Below, piece after piece: positions 1 through 13,500 of a DNA stretch of 64,000 nt. Under the pieces are notes generated by a model that saw nothing but the letters and a program-made list of their open reading frames with translations, ran no database searches and was not told where the DNA came from. Position 1 is the first letter of the stretch, and the number at the start of each line of letters is the position of its first letter. The position numbers and the translations under genes were made by a program. Location: positions 9,181,721-9,245,720 of the forward strand of contig OX465107.1 of NCBI GenBank assembly GCA_949987565.1, in the 5' to 3' direction. This stretch comes from Luidia sarsii (Eukaryota > Echinodermata > Asteroidea > Paxillosida > Luidiidae).

Positions 1-1388
1 CTATTGGACACTCTTGGGTGACCCTGGCTACAATGCCAGATGTAGCATTCTCTTATGGGATAAGGCATGGTTTGTGTTTTGGTAGGATGGCATTTTCGAC
101 TTGGCTCAACCCGTAACTCCTTGCAAATGCACCTGTCGCTTGATTTGGTTGAACATCAAGCTCATATGTACACACATGTACATGTACAAAAATGCATCCC
201 GTGATTTCCCATGGGAGATGTCAACTAAGGGATCTAATGTCGTGATGAGGCTTTTCACTGTAAGAATGAAAGAAATAATTATTTCAATCACGATCCAAAC
301 ATTCACAATCTAAAACTTTTGTTGATTTGGGGTGGTTTTTTTTTTTTGGGGGGGGGGGTGCTCATCTTAAGATGTTTGTTTACAACATTTTGTGAGTCCT
401 TGTTAGTCCCTTAGATTTGTAATTTACATAATAATTGGTTGGTATTGGTTCGTTTTTTATTTACAGTACGTACAATGTAAACCTGTGCTCAACCTGTAAG
501 GGTTTTTGTGTGTATAATATGCACATGCACCTGATCGTATACCAATAAGATTGGATGGAATGGGTTCTAGAGAGCAGGAGTTGCACATTCCAGGTTCGAA
601 TCCCACCTGAGCTTCCTGCATGAGTTTCATTAGGAAGTTGTGCTTAGCACTCGACTGTGCCAAATGCCAATTACTGGTACTTGTAGTTGTACACTGTGTA
701 ACGGTATGTACATGTGTACATGTCAGGGAAGGACAGATATTCATTGAATTGCATACCATTGAGGATTTTTAAGTTCTGTGCATGTGGGTTTCATGATTGT
801 ACAAAAATAATAATTTTGAATACTCAGGATGATCTTGCATGTAATGTACCTTTAAAAATGTACATTTAAATGAAGTCAAGTGGATCACTTTATTGTCATT
901 TCAATATTCTGAATACTGAACCAAATAATCCATCATGTACAAAACTGTTCCCCCCAAGAATTGCTGGATAATTGATATGTGATCCAATTAGCATTGCCCG
1001 GCATCCCCCGCATATTCTTAGCTCCAGCTCCTTGCTGCAATTTCATTTGTCCTTTACCGCTCATGGAATGCGTGTGCAGTGCGATAGCAGAGCGTCTACG
1101 TGCACGTATAGTACATGTAGTAGGTACGTAGGTGGACTGATGTGGCTATACCGCCAGCTATTTTCATCCGCACACACACGTCTCGTCTTACACACTCACG
1201 CGGAGTGTACACCTTCATGTAGGTGCCGGTACGATGAAAATGACTCTGGTCTTGTCTAGCATCATCACAGCTGATAAACAAGAAATTAAGCATCGTCTGG
1301 GTTGGTTTGAGTATGGCAGACGTACACTGTAATTAAGTCTTAAAACTGGGAAATACATGAAAGCTGTGTACAGTTGGAGCGAGTGACC
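1..1388 (+). other. Upstream region and probable 5' UTR of the SLC4 gene
   Basis: No protein-coding exon is supported here. The stretch holds TACATGTAC-type motifs, a G/T homopolymer tract near 340-360 and a SINE fragment near 545-670. The 1030-1300 part has more CpG than its surroundings and precedes the start codon at 1389, so it is the best place for the promoter and 5' UTR. No clear TATA box is visible and the transcription start cannot be placed from sequence alone. Confidence 0.4.
545..670 (+). repeat. tRNA-derived SINE fragment (family A)
   Basis: A B-box-like GGTTCGAATCCCACC at about 592-606 is followed by a body ending in a GTGCTTAGCACT-like core. The same layout recurs at 27425-27640, 38815-38975 and 45325-45480 on this strand, and at 27215-27380 and 41395-41560 on the other. 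The A-box half is eroded. This is a dispersed retroposon, not a functional tRNA. Confidence 0.6.
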
Positions 1389-1544
1389 ATGGCGACGGAG
1401 GACAAAGTGACTGATGAGGTAGTTGAGGCAGAGAAGAGAAGGCGTCCTAGCATGGAGGGCTCCGCCAGGAGAAAGCCTAGTCTGGATTTTGGAAAGCGGA
1501 GGGGAAGTATATCCTTCTCAAGGTGGTTCAAGAAAGATAAAGAG
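1389..1544 (+). CDS. SLC4A7/8/10-like: SLC4 coding exon 1 (residues 1-52), N-terminal regulatory segment
   Basis: It starts at the ATG at 1389 (G at +4) and ends in phase 0 at the donor gttagt (1545). A frame opening earlier, at 1374, begins with TTG, so 1389 is the better start. The peptide is basic and carries three RRxS-type sites (RRRPS, RRKPS, KRRGS) within 25 residues, the PKA consensus. It has no recognisable domain. Vertebrate NBC N-termini are divergent and regulatory (autoinhibition, IRBIT), and this segment probably plays that role. Confidence 0.85.
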
Positions 1545-4500
1545 GTTAGTTTGCTTAAATACGTGTACGATGAGAATGTGCCTGTGTACACAACACAGTG
1601 CTGTATACTTTATGTACATGTACTGTACATGTACATGTATGGCATGTATATGAACAGGGCACATGAACGTGTCCAAAGGGTTTTACCTGAATGTAGCATT
1701 TCACTTTGTGGAAGCTATTAGTCTATGTACACGTATGCATGAGCACTGCATGTGATTCATGTATATTTGTACACATGTACATGTACTGTACATTATATAC
1801 ATGTATGTACCGGAAATGCAGATGTACTGTACATGTACTGTACATGTACTGTACAACTTGCCCCTTTTTTTACAGATGCTGTGTGCATGGATGATATCCC
1901 TGGGGCTTTTGAATGTTATTACTGAAGCTAACTCTAGACTATAGCCCCACTCCTATGAGTGCATAGAGGGGTAAGGTCTATGCATACAGGGCATATTATG
2001 TACATGTATACAGTACATGTAGCTCTATACTGTACCATGTACTGTATCTGTTTGTGTATTTCATTGTGCACTATTTATCCAGTTACATGTAAAGTAGGAT
2101 ATATCTGTATGGAGTGACTTGCCACAAATTAACCCACTCCCCTTTGTGAATATTACTGCACCGTGTACATAAGCGCTTAGCCTAACCTTGTGACTACTGT
2201 ACTACTAGTTAACTGAACTGTCCCTGTACGTGCATATCAGGGGTAAGAATGGCAGACACTAAAACCCAGGGATACAAGGCACTGCAGAAAGGAAAGGTAA
2301 CTATTGATTAGGGCCCCTTTGCACTCTGTATCCTCATGATACCAAATTATCATAGTATTATTCTAATTCACAATTATAACCAGACTGCCATTGACATTAA
2401 CTATTGATTTACATGTACATGTATACTATGGGTAAATCCATAAATCAGGGGTCTAACTCGTGACATTTTGGTGCGCCCACTTCCATATGATTATGAAACC
2501 ATTCAGCTTTCCTGCATGTGATATTGTTACAACTGAATCCTGACCTTTCTCAATCCTCCATAAACCTCTGGGTTGTCTTGGAAGATTGTGGAGGATTGAG
2601 GCAAGTGTGAAAATTTCCAGTTAGAGGATTGCGGAGGATTTAGGAAGGTTGTTAAATTGACACTGGGGGATTGTGGAGGATTGAGAAAGCATCCTACATG
2701 TACAGTGAAATATTTGTCAATTAATTTAAAAGTATATTTATCGTTCATGTACATGTGTACATGTACACTGTATAACATACTGTTCAATGTACAAAGTGGT
2801 TCATTGTGTTGTTCTAATATTACATGCAGGAAAGCTGAATGGTTTCATATGTAAGTGGGGACACCAACATGTCACAAGTTGGACCCCTGGTTTATGGAAT
2901 TACCCATATAATGTTTATTTCCATCAGTGAGTTAATGTTTTGAATGATACACTGTACATGTACCAGGGTTGCATGTTCTGTGGAATCCTTAGTTTCTGAT
3001 CTTTGAATCTTTGAACAAACTTTGTAATATCATTGCAATGCATCAGTTTGTAAGAATGATTTCTCTATTTTAATTTACCGGTATATGAGTGTGACTGTCA
3101 TTAAAAATCTTTTTCTAAATTTGATATCAAGGATTTACATGTTTAAGCACATGATGCTTCATGCAAAAAAAATATATCACATTTTCCTTTAAAAGAAGGG
3201 GTTCAACATTTTTGTCATACATACAATGTACACACCAGTAGTGTATCTCAAAGATCTGTTCTTGTCAGGATCAAACTGCCAAACCCCTCTTTATGAGATG
3301 ATTAATTCTTGTTTTTCCTGTCAAAGTAAAGTTACATGTACATGTACCATACTTTTAGGAATATGTAAGCCGTGTTGATTTTGCCCATAAAACGGTCTAC
3401 TGTGGCTATACAGCAAGCATTGAGGAATAAAATTGTTAACATACATGTACATGTACATGTACAGTATGTATGTGTGCATGGGACATTTCCTTTTGACCAA
3501 AAAAGGGGATTATCGAGGCAATCTTTGATTGAAAGTTGGAACTGACAGAACAATGTAGCATTCAGAGGTTTTACCATTATCTTTTTCGATACTGACATTT
3601 ATGTCTCGCTTGCTGGTATGCCTACATGTACTTCGTTTTGAGGAGAAAAACATATGAAATCATGCAGAAATCATGCAGAAATCATGCAGACAGACAGACG
3701 TTTGTTACATTAGCAGAGCATGACGAAAAGGGGACTGAGCACAACTTGTCAATGGATCGTGAAAAAAATAATGCCAGACTAGACGACTGCGCAATACTAA
3801 TTACTAGACTTTTACTAGCACACAGGGCATAACCAAAAATACGTGATCTGAGTTCCTGATTCAACCACACGTGATCCATGGCACTTTCATGCTATTTGAC
3901 TCCATGGACAACAAGATAGTCTACTTAATACAGTCTGGTACAGTCTCATACATGTACATGTACACATATCGTCTGTTTTTTGCCTGCACTGGTGCATGTG
4001 CGTACTGTAACACTGTGATAGACAGGACATAATGGCTTCGCTGAAGGCTCCGTGTTTTGCTAGCATGCATGAAGCTGAAAGGTTACTGTCTGGGTCACAC
4101 CTTTGTTATCCCAACTTTAAAAACCAGTGTCGTCAATTTTTTTTCACCAATGACCCAACGATCCGACAATTTATTTTAGACAGAACAATTCGCAAATTTT
4201 GCGATTTTTAAAATCATTATTTCACCTCTGAACAAGCAATTATAGAAGTACATGTACACGTTATGTACATGTATACATGTGTACATGTACATGTATGCTC
4301 TCTAGATACAGAACCGGTTTTTGGTGAAATTTCCTTTGAATAAATTGCATTGTAGTCATGAAACGTCATTTTTTGGAGAAAATTATCAAACATCCAGAAC
4401 ATGAAATTAAGTCGGAGTCTTTTTAATCAAATAGACTAAACCTCATTTTGATAAAATATTTGGCACCCAACTGCATTAATTAGCAGTATAATGAAGACGA

Positions 4501-7500
4501 CATTTGTGACAAAAAGTTACAATGGTGTGGCTGATATGTTAAGGCCTGAATCTTTTCGTGAAGTTTTTTGAGCTTGTACACGGGGTGGCTTTTTTGGAAA
4601 ATTACGGTAGATGTACTGGTACATGTACTTTAAAAGTAAAGAAATGAATGGGTCTAGCTGAGACGATGAATAACTATCATGTACTGTACACCTGTTTGTC
4701 TTTCCAATAATTTCATCTTTGTGTAGGATGTATGCTTTGAGTACAGAGAAGGCTGCATCATGCATGTACAGTAATCAGAGACATTTCTCAGCATTGCTTG
4801 TCTTTTGGTCTGTTCACATTAATGCCTTCTTGTAGTCTAGTCAGTCAAGTGCACATTGCTGCCCTCTGCACACTTTTACACCCTAGGTAATTGAAAGCAA
4901 AGTGATTGGAATTTCATGGTTGGCTAACCAAATAACTGAGACGTAGGGGTCTCATACAGCATCAAGGCAAGGCCCATGTAAATGACAGTTGTCTTGCTTA
5001 CTCCCTAGGCATACACAGCATTGTAATGACAACACACTGGTAAGGATTAAGTCATTTTGGTTAAGACTGAATGATCACATAATGCCAGAGAGATACAGTA
5101 CATAAAAAATATAATGTAACATGGGGGAAATGACATAAAGCTAAACAGCCAAATACAAAATACTGGAAACAACAGGAAAAAGTGATATTATTTGCGATTT
5201 TCTCCATAACCTGAAAAATCAGTGTGATAAAATTTCTTTTATGTAGATTCTGTGCATGATTCCCCCATGTTTCTATTAATATATTTGCTTCCTTCTAAAT
5301 TATTTAAATGAGCATGGTAGGCGTATACATGTATTTTAGATGGTTTGTCTAAGAAATGTTTCCATATCATTATATTGACAGTAGTTTTGTAAATTTATTT
5401 TTCTACTCTCTAGAAAAGTACTGTACTACATGTGTATATCCCAAGTTTTGCAATTACTGCACATTAATAAAATGACCTTTGCTTGAGATGCTTAGATATG
5501 GGATCCCAGAATCATATGTCACTGCATGTACACCCAGAGGACATTGCCTTAATCGGTCATGATGAAACTGTATATGTACAGTGCAGATCACATACATGTA
5601 CTGTGTAGTACATGTGCATCATGTTCCAAACATTAACGTGTCAATTATGAAGCAAGGCAATTAGATTTGGTCATTCACATATGACAAAAAGATATCACAT
5701 CACATTTTAGTGCTTGCAAGGGGAAAACACTGGCCAAGCTCAAACACCTCAAGAAGGAAAAGTGGTCAGGAAATCACACAAATTCCTCGGGATATTAAGA
5801 AGGTACCGGGAACTGAATGTGTACAAGTACATGTACATGTAGTAATGAAATGTACATACATGTACGTACATACATGTACACGTGTACGTGTTCACTGCAG
5901 CTGACTTTCATTTTATACTCTGTCCACTGAGGCATTGCATAATGATAAAGTGTATGGTAAATTAACAAGGCAACATGACTGATATTACACCTGATAATGC
6001 ATACTTCAGTGGTTGTTGCAGTTGTTATGACTTATGAGTATTTACATGCACACTATACACGTACGGTACATGTAAGTATGTGTATAATGAGGGGTACAGA
6101 ACATACTACACTGTATATACTGTACATGTACAACTACGTAGCTCAAATAATGTACATGTATTTGGACACATACACATACTGTACATGTACATGCGCTTGT
6201 TCAATTAGACAAGTTACATTTCCCCTGATTCTATGAGATCTTTTCAGGAAATAATCTCCTTTTTTAGTGATTTTTCTCACCGTTCTATGAAATTGTTTAC
6301 TGTTTTTGTCTTTTTTCTTTCCCTTGTTTTATTGTTCTCTATCAGTTTGTGAATAATGTTAGGCCTAAGTAATTTGAATCTAAATTTAGTATGCATTTCA
6401 TTAAAAGCCATACAGAAGTTAACTGAAGAAGAATTTTCTTTGCTCAATGTTATCCGAGAATTTTACATAGCTGATGAAAGGAGGAATTACATACATGTAG
6501 ATGTACATGTACCTGTTAATTTTAATGATTTGGATACACCTTTTCCTGACTTAGAATGCCAAGTTTTGATCCTGTGGGACCCAAGATTGAGTCAGGATTA
6601 CACTTGGTGGTTTGGCCCTTTTACAGGGCTTTTGATATGACCATCCAAGCAAAAACACACAAGAATATATTTTTTTATATTTTATACTGGCTGTAAACCA
6701 TCTCCGCATCATGTTGATCACTTTTAGAATTTGTATCTCTGGGTTTCAGACCCATGTCATCCACACACCCACACACATTTTGTGAACAAAGTCAATGGGA
6801 CTTGATAATAATATTCAAACATTGCCTAAACAATTTTAGGCAATACTCAATCAGAGCTAAAATTCACACTGAATGTCTGGCACAATACCTAACTACCCAC
6901 CTACACTGTACTGTACTGTAGTTTAGAGAAGATTGGCCAATGGCTTATACAGTACAGTACCGTACATGTTTTAAAATCTTGCATTTTGATGACGTCATAA
7001 TTTTACATTTTTGGCCCCACAGGGTGGTTTTAAACAATATAGCCAATAGATATAAAATAAAAAAATAACAATTTTGCTGTGTTGGCCAAATATGCTCAAA
7101 TGAATATTAAATTTTGAAAATGTCATGACCCATTGGTTTTCATGAGATGATGTTACGGTCACATGGTGGCAATTTTTGGATACACCTCAGTGACCTCACT
7201 TTTTCCCAACTGAGACACTTGCTAAGTGATGATGCCCAGATCAGTCAGATGTACATTACAGTTGCGTCATGAATGCACGTTGCGGTTTGCACTTTGCACT
7301 TTGCAGGGCTGTCAATCCTGTCATGTGATGTGACCCTCTTTGCAGGGGCGTGGCACCAGAGGACCTTGGGGAAATTGTTCTTGCAAAGTTTGGTTGAAAA
7401 TGGCCATTGAATTTATACTGAAGTGCAAATTGACACATTTTGTCTGTGGTGTTGCTTTTGTAAACTTGGGTGATCATGTACATGTACACAACTGTACATG

Positions 7501-10500
7501 TATGTTCACTGTACATGTACTACATGTACATTGTATGTACACGTACATGTACTGTATGTTCACTGTACATGTACTACATGTACATTGTATGTACACGTAC
7601 ACGCTACATGTAGGTTTTTACATACAGTAGGTAAGTTATTATACACTGTACATGGACATGCTATGCACATGAAATGGAGACTTGCTGTATCGGTTGGTTC
7701 ATGTACATGTTCATGTACCCGTATACATGTCTTGCCTAGGTATTCCTCCATGGTACAATCAACTACAATCAAGTAATAGGATTTGCAGGCAGCTGTTGTG
7801 AGGTTATGTGTGTCCATATTCAACATAAATGTATACATTACATGTACACTGTAGTGGTGTACCAGTAATCAATGTGTGTAGAGGTGATTCTAACCCACAG
7901 ATCAAGTTTTTGTACTTGGTGAGACAGAGGTTTTGGAATCTACAGTCTGTGTACCAGTAATCTGATACCTGTGTTTGTATTCCACTGACAACAGTAGGCC
8001 TAATGCTATCACTGTATCAGACTATCAGTGTTTGTCTCAGACTGTTAGCCATTTGGAAAGTGGACTCATTGGCACATTGTAAACATTAGGTACTGTTACA
8101 CAGATAGCTTGACCACAATTCCGTCGTTAACATACAGTCTATAGTAGTTTTAGATCTACATGTAGCTGTATTGTATAGGATTTTTGTACATGTACATGTA
8201 CATGTATATTTAGTAATCAATTCTTTAAAAATAAGATGAACATATTTGTGCATTTGATGGAACTTCATGTACAGTATACATATACTGTACAATGTACGGT
8301 ATGTATTATTCTAAAGATGTTAAGGATTATGTTAAGCTGGGACAAGTTTTCTGTTGAACCATGGTTGCACATCAAAACAAGTGTTCTGTGGTCAAATTCG
8401 GGTCTAGTAAAATTTTGCTCATAAATTACCAGTACAGTGTCCACTTTAATGTACATATACTTGTACAATGTACAGTACAATGTACAGTGTATGATTATTT
8501 TAATTTTTAACATAATGTACATGTACATCGTTATTAGTGTAACACATTTGGATGTACACGTACATGTACATCTACCGGTACATGTACACGTACAGTTTCA
8601 CATTAAAATGTACCGGTACATGTACATGTAGTTACCCACATACATGTATTGTTCAGTGGTACAGTACATGTACAATGTACACATGTACCTGTATGTGCAG
8701 TGTGCTCATTAGTCAAGTCAAGCAATGTCCGCACATGTACATGTGTGTACATGTACATGTATTATTACACATGTAAAGTGGCTTTGTGCACTGCAGTGAG
8801 TGCACAAAAAAATTTACTTGATGTTGGCAAATACAAAGTACAGTACTGTACGCTGCATACCGGTATGCAGCACTATGATGCGGTAATGGCATTGGCTGTG
8901 ATAGAAAAACACATATTGACCGGATCAGGAAATAGTGGCCATTTGTGGCTGGACAGATCCTGAGGGTGAATGCCAGTCAATACATGTACATGTACAATGC
9001 ACACTGTAGAGTATACATGTACACCAATGTATGTAAGTGCGAAGTACGCATTTCTTTGGTGTAGTGGGAACGGCTGTATTGAAAAAGGTTTGTATTGTTT
9101 GATAAACAAAATTAAACTTCACCTTTCCTAAACCTTTCAATATCCTTAAATTGCTTGGCAATGTTGCTGGCTAGGGTGAATGTCAAACTTGATTGGTGAA
9201 TGAAATGCAAGATATACATGTACATGTATAGTATGAAATTGCAAATATCTTGGGATCCAGTCTACAGTATACAATACATGTACATGTCATGTACAATGTA
9301 TACCGTAATTCTCGAAAAATAAGCCGCGGCTTTGTTGTACAATGGCCGGCTTACATGTATACGCTAAGCCTTGAAGAATACAATCTACATCAATCGTGTT
9401 TATACATGTACATGTATAATGTATGGATACAGAATGTGGCAATTCTTTTTGACCAAGAAAATGGAATACCAATACTTACCTGAGGTAATTTATTATCGAA
9501 CCAACAGAGGAACATCCCGCTTGGTACACTGTCGTCAAATTGTAGCGTTTGTAGACCTGTATTATTACCTGTTTTCAAAACTTGCGTACTGTCTCACTGA
9601 TACCGGTACTTTGTTTTGAAGAGAAAAGCTTACGGAAAATGGAATCATAATAAATATAGACTGAAGGTCTGATGTCTGAGGCACAGACGTTTGTTATATT
9701 AGCAGAGCATCGCGAAGAGGGGACTTAGTGTATTAAACTAACCCCCCCAAAATTGTCCAGCTTAAAAAAGGCCAGAGCCTCAGACGAATGAGCAATACTA
9801 GACTTTTACTAGACTAGCACATGGGGCATAATGAAAAATGTGTGAACTGAATTTGTAATGTTACCACATGCCACTTGTTTACATTTATAAGTACATGTAC
9901 ATTTTGTGTACAGTACATGTATGTACCCGTACAGTACCTTTAATACATTCTGGCTATTTGACTCGAGATCATCATACGTACTGTATACATGTACATGTAC
10001 AGTATATGATTTTTCTTCAAGGAAAAACAGACAAGTTGGGCAAGCATATTTTCATGCATGCTTGAGCATGTGCATACTTGTACATGTACTGCAAATGCAC
10101 CAAACTTGTGCATCATTCGAGTGGTGTGCTAGATCAATGGGCATTTTCAGGAATACATTTTGTATCCGGTTCAGTCTTTATCACGCTTCAGGTGAAAAAA
10201 GGTTTAGTTTGAAGTGATGGTGGGGTTGGGGTTGGGGTTGGGGCTCAAAGCCAAAAATAGATCAAACTGGAGTGGTCCCACACCATCTGAATGATAGTCT
10301 TTGACCTGTGTTGTGTGTACATTTATGGAGATAAATGCTTCCATGTACATGTACATGTACCAAGGTTACCTTGGACTATAACCAGTTTGATGGTTTGGGC
10401 AGATATGCGTACCGGTACATTACATACATGTGTACATGTACTTCTTGGCTAATCCTCACAGAAGCCTACTGTTGTTGAAAAGAGACATACATGTACATGT

Positions 10501-13500
10501 ATGCAGCCCTGCCCAGCCTATGAATAGAATTATACATACGTGTACACGTGTAGTCATACATGTACATGTACATTGTACATACGTGTACATGTACATTGTA
10601 CATGTACATTGTACATGTACATTGTACATGCACATGATATGCACGTGTACAGTACATGTACATGTACGTGTATGTTCTGTACATGTATGATCTAATAAAT
10701 CAATTTCAGTAATGTGCAAAAATGAAGCAAACTTCTTACCGACTTACACTGTAAAATCAAATATCAAAAATGAGGAGGGCCTCATGGTATCGATCCTAGC
10801 AAGGGACTTTGAGAAAGGTAGATTGAAACTTCAGGCCCCTAATTTTTGATAAATCCATTTCAGAAGAAATGCTGATCATCAATATAGATGGAAGACGTAC
10901 ATGTAAGCAATATGAACCATAGTAGAAGTCTTGCATGTGAGGGGGTTGCTGAGTTTTTATCTCTCAGTGGAACATGTAGAGATAACCAGGGACCAATTTC
11001 ATAGAGCTGCTTAGTGCTTAAGCACCCAAATTTGCCTAAGCATGAAAAGCCTTGGTAAATAAAGTCAGGTTGCCAACCAAAATTTTGGTTTTAGTTCATG
11101 CTAAGCAACCATGACTGGAATACATGTACAGTGAAACCTGCATATAGAGGCCAACCACTTGACTGGAGAATTTGGCCTCTATGGACAGGCATGGGGACAG
11201 GTGACCATTTTATGGAGGTTTCAACACAAACGTGTACATGTACAGGTATGTGGATAAATATCAACAGTGCACAAATCAATCAAGTTCAATGAGAGATTGG
11301 TGCACCAAAAGAGGGCACCCTTTATTTCTTTGTTGGCCGGAATGTGGAGGTTTATCCTCAATACAGTTGTACATGTGCCATTCCAAGAGGCCTGGCCTTT
11401 GGCCACATTGGACAGTGGCTTTAATATCGAAACTTACGTCCATTAAAACACATGCAATGTCCATCGGAAAAGTGGCCTTTATTGACAAATGGCCACTTTA
11501 TAGAGGTGGCCGGAATAGCAGGTTTCACTGTACAGTACAAGTTGAGGGCAGCAAGCATAAAGTCAAATATGGCTGGCAATCATGAATTCAACATGGACAA
11601 ATTGTCATGCTAAGTAGGTTTTTAAGCGGCTGTATGCAATCAGGCCTAGGGCCCAACATCCATCAGCAAGCCTCGCACTTCAAGTTGTTTTTTTAGCCCG
11701 TTGGACTAGTAAATTGAGTTTTCCACTAGCCTGCAGCAAGTGTTACAAGATTAATCAAACACTGACACCTTGAGTTTAATCAAGAGATCATCAGTGAATT
11801 TATTCCAACCTCTTATTCATGCAATGCAATGGTGTGAAACCTGTTTAGTCATCTGTGATTGTGTAATGAGAGAAATTAATTAACACCATTGTTTTGTTTC
11901 GCCACTCACCCAGTTACAGTACACAAATGGTATTCTGAAATATTCAAAGGATTATGACATACAATAATATTGGGTAGGTTTGTACATTTGTGTTGCAACT
12001 CTGGAAATTAAACATTTTAAAACTTGCAATGCACTGGTACATGTAATTAGTAAGTCAATCTCTAAATAAGCATCGTGTTACCTATAATATACATGTATAT
12101 ATAAAATGGCTTTTTCGATCAGATTCGAATCGATACACATGGACTGTACATGTACCTCCACATTGTGATTGTATTTGTTGCAGGGTTAAAGTGTGTACAT
12201 GTATGTGTACAAATACGTGCCTTTCTAGTCTTGTCTACGTATTCAATCCACATTGCAGCAAATATCTGACCAATCACAGCGCTACATTTACGATGTACAA
12301 ACATACGGAATCTCAAGCATGGCGAGTATTGGCAGAACATGTACCGGTAAATGTACATACCTGTACTACATGTACATGTACATACTGTACATGCACATGT
12401 ACATGTACATGTACGTACACGTGTATGGTACTGTGTGCCATACGCTTGCACAGTGTACAGTCAGCTCGTCGGTGCAGTGCGCGTGCTGCATGCTTGTATC
12501 ATATACAGGGGGTACCGCTGTCTTCATTTTACTTGTCTTCCAGACTACATGTACCGTACAATGTAGCTAAGTGGTCCATTTTACTAGCCCAAGTTACATC
12601 TACACATACATGTATTTATTGTATTTAATGGGGTTTCTACTTATTTTTGTCTTTTTTTTCTTCAGAAAATTGATGAGAATGATGTTCTGGTTGACCACGG
12701 CATCCACTACCACCAACCCCAATCTCCTGTAGATGAACAAGATGGAGACTTTGACGGTACAGTCATAGTTTGATTCTGTCAATCACCAAGCTAACTTGTA
12801 ACTTGGTTACTGTGATTCACTGTGTAGGAAGCAAAGATCTTAAAATGTCCAAGTTTTTACCTTGGCCCTAATTTATCCAAATGGCTTTTGTTATGAATTG
12901 TACATGTGCATGTTCTTGCACCGTAAAATGTGTAGCGTATACACAATGTAGTGAATGCAGCTTTGCAGTCACAAGGCCAGCACTCACTGTAATGCAATAG
13001 GACATATTATGTTGTCCACTTACCGGTACAGTATGTCATGTACAGTACCTGAAGATGTTTGTCAAGAAAGACTTGCATCCAGTGCATGCCTTCTGTTGTT
13101 TATTTCCTAGTAACACATTGTGCTCATGCTCAGTTTACAGACAGACAACACTCGTTGGTCTATCCTTTTGTGCATGTTTGGGATATTTCCCACAAAGTGC
13201 TCAACCTTATCCATCATTTAATTATATTTTCCTGGCTGTGGACAAATGCAGTTGAAAAACATTCAAAGTATGACCTGGGGTGGATTTCACAATCCTTACG
13301 ATGCATTGTAACTCAACTTACGATAGATGACCCTTCGTAATTTGTGTTAAGCTGTATGTGATTTGGTCATTTTGGTGAATTTGACCCCTGGGTATATACA
13401 CTGAGTGGCTTATACTGTACGCTGAGCCTTGAAGAATATAATTGACATCAAACATGTACACATGTACATACATGTATATGTGTATAGGACAGATCTTTTC

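Larger units (their letters stand above)
2297..12665. other. SLC4A7/8/10-like: First intron (of either start form): repeat-filled, no further exon supported
   Basis: About 11 kb lies between coding exons 1 and 2. It holds dispersed TACATGTAC motifs, fold-back and mariner-like elements and several copies of a GCGGCTTAT-type element, listed separately. A 94-codon open frame at 6356-6640 is the only non-repetitive stretch that reads like protein. The rest is AT-rich with no coding signal I can support. Confidence 0.7.

Noticed and set aside
10223..10241. GGGGTT telomere-like repeat
   Set aside because: Only about three units, too short to be a telomeric tract.
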